From Cherax quadricarinatus (lineage: Eukaryota > Arthropoda > Malacostraca > Decapoda > Parastacidae), in the NCBI RefSeq assembly GCF_038502225.1, contig NC_091346.1, positions 10,887,362 through 10,951,361 on the forward strand: 64,000 nucleotides of DNA. The letters run 5' to 3'. Positions within the stretch are counted from its first letter, which is position 1. Each line of letters begins with the position of its first letter. The position numbers and the translations under genes are program-made. Shown one piece after another: positions 62,691 to 64,000 of this stretch. Below the pieces are notes generated by a model. The model did not search any database, had not been told where the DNA came from, and saw only the letters and a program-made list of their open reading frames with translations.

Positions 62691-64000
62691 TCGGCGAATT
62701 TGCTCATATCACTAGTAATTCCTTCATCAAGATCATTGATATATATTATAAACAACAATGGGCCCAAGACTGATCCCTGTGGAACGCCACTTGTTACTGA
62801 TCCCCACTCGGATTTAACCCCATTTATGGACACTCTTTGCTTCCTGTCTGTGAGCCATGATTCGATCCACGAGAGCACCCTTCCCCCAATGCCATGAGCT
62901 GCTACTTTCTTCAACAGTCTTTGGTGCGGAACTCTATCAAATGCCTTACTAAAATCTAAGTAAATAATATCAAATTCTTTATCGTGGTCAACAGCCTCAA
63001 AAGCTTTACTGAAGAAAGTTAATAAATTAGTTAGACAAGACCGGCCTCTTGTGAATCCATGCTGAGTGTCATTAATCAAGCTATGCTTATCGAGATGGCT
63101 TCTTATAATCTCAGCTATAATTGACTCTAGTAATTTGCCTACAATTGAGGTCAGGCTTATTGGGCGGTAATTTGACGGTAACGACTTGTCCCCTGTTATA
63201 AAAATAGGAATTACATTAGCCATCTTCCACATATCAGACACTGCACCTGTTTGAAGAGATAAATTAAAAATATTAGTTAATGGTTCACAGACTTCCATTT
63301 TGCATTCCTTTAGAACCCTTGAAAAAACCTCATCAGGACCCGGTGACTTATTTTGCTTCAGTCTGTCTATCTGCTTCACAACCATTTCACTAGTGACTGT
63401 GATGTTACATAATTTATCTTCTTCTGATCCACTATAAAAATTAATTACCGGAATATTATTAGTGTCTTCCTGTGTAAAAACCGAGAGAAAATAATTATTT
63501 AAAATCGAGCACATTTCATTCTCTTTGTCAGTAAGATGCCCATAGTTATTTTTAAGGGGACCTATCTTATCTCTGACTTTTGTTCTATAGACCTGGAAAA
63601 AACTTTTTGGGTTAGTTTTAGAATACCTAGCAACTTTAATTTCATAGTCCCTTTTAGCTTTTCTTATCCCCTTTTTAATGTCCCTCTTAATGTCAATATG
63701 CTGATTCATAAGATGACCCTCGCCTCTTTTGATACGCCTATAAATTCCTTTCTTATGCCCAATTAGATATTTCAGCCTATTATTCATCCATTTTGGGTCA
63801 TTTCTATTTGATCTAATTTCCTTATAAGGGATAGACGTTCTTTGAGCAGCATGTATTGTGTTCAGAAAACTGTCATATTGATAGCTCTCTTCGTTACCCC
63901 AGTCAACAGATGATAAGTGTTCTCTAAGCCCATCGTAATCTGCTAAGCGAAAATCTGGGACTGTTACTGAGTTATCCCTACTATCATACTTCCATTCAAT
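62691..64000 (-). mobile_element. CR1-like element B5, runs off the window
   Basis: The open frame 63787-62681 and the sequence beyond (to 64000) match B1 almost base for base: [73 protein letters not shown]. It is cut right after FADDT by the 3' tail of B4. No stop is seen in the visible part. Confidence 0.92.

Overview
This is a gene-poor, repeat-dominated stretch of animal nuclear DNA. I see no host protein-coding gene, rRNA or functional tRNA that I can support. The mix of CR1-like LINEs, Penelope-like elements (PLEs), a Tigger transposon, Ty3/gypsy remnants, tRNA-derived SINEs, long (CA)n and (TA)n tracts and satellites fits an arthropod. Several repeats resemble ones I associate with decapod crustaceans (crayfish, shrimp, crab). 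That assignment is inference and cannot be proved from the window.

Layout. 1-6429: a Ty3/gypsy element on the minus strand, decayed, with partial 3' LTR, polypurine tract, pol, gag, PBS and a complete 5' LTR of about 1.03 kb. Its pol order is protease, integrase, RT, RNase H (integrase before RT), the Gmr1-type order. It sits inside a LINE (here LINE-A) whose 3' part resumes at 6430. 9660-12590: a second, heavily decayed gypsy element on the plus strand carrying a large inverted duplication. 12620-12915: a SINE. 12955-14788: a LINE with a C-terminal restriction-like endonuclease. 15000-17550: microsatellites, a tRNA-SINE, another LINE-A piece and a MITE-like hairpin.

18160-33810: a satellite block. 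A 36-bp array (about 9 kb, higher-order pattern, five of six frames open) is followed by a 17-bp array, a 29-bp C-rich array (about 61 units, each with a G-quadruplex motif on the minus strand) and a 32-bp array. Diverged copies of the 36-mer reappear at 33640-33810.

33880-36970: LINE-A copies embedded in (CA)n. 37000-64000: a nested graveyard of CR1-like elements. One has an intact esterase-type ORF1 and a long ORF2. PLEs are inserted repeatedly into CR1 sequence, three times as large inverted repeats with target-site duplications. An intact 597-aa Tigger transposase (54979-56772) lies in an element with TIRs and a TA duplication, itself inside a SINE.

The most interesting signal is a hammerhead-ribozyme-like RNA found ten times in the PLE tails. 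Two helices co-vary between four PLE subfamilies while the catalytic core (CUGANGA or a UUGAUAA derivative, plus GAAA) and a palindromic ACGU helix III are kept. The only proteins that look intact are the Tigger transposase and the CR1 ORF1; almost everything else carries stops, frameshifts or truncations.
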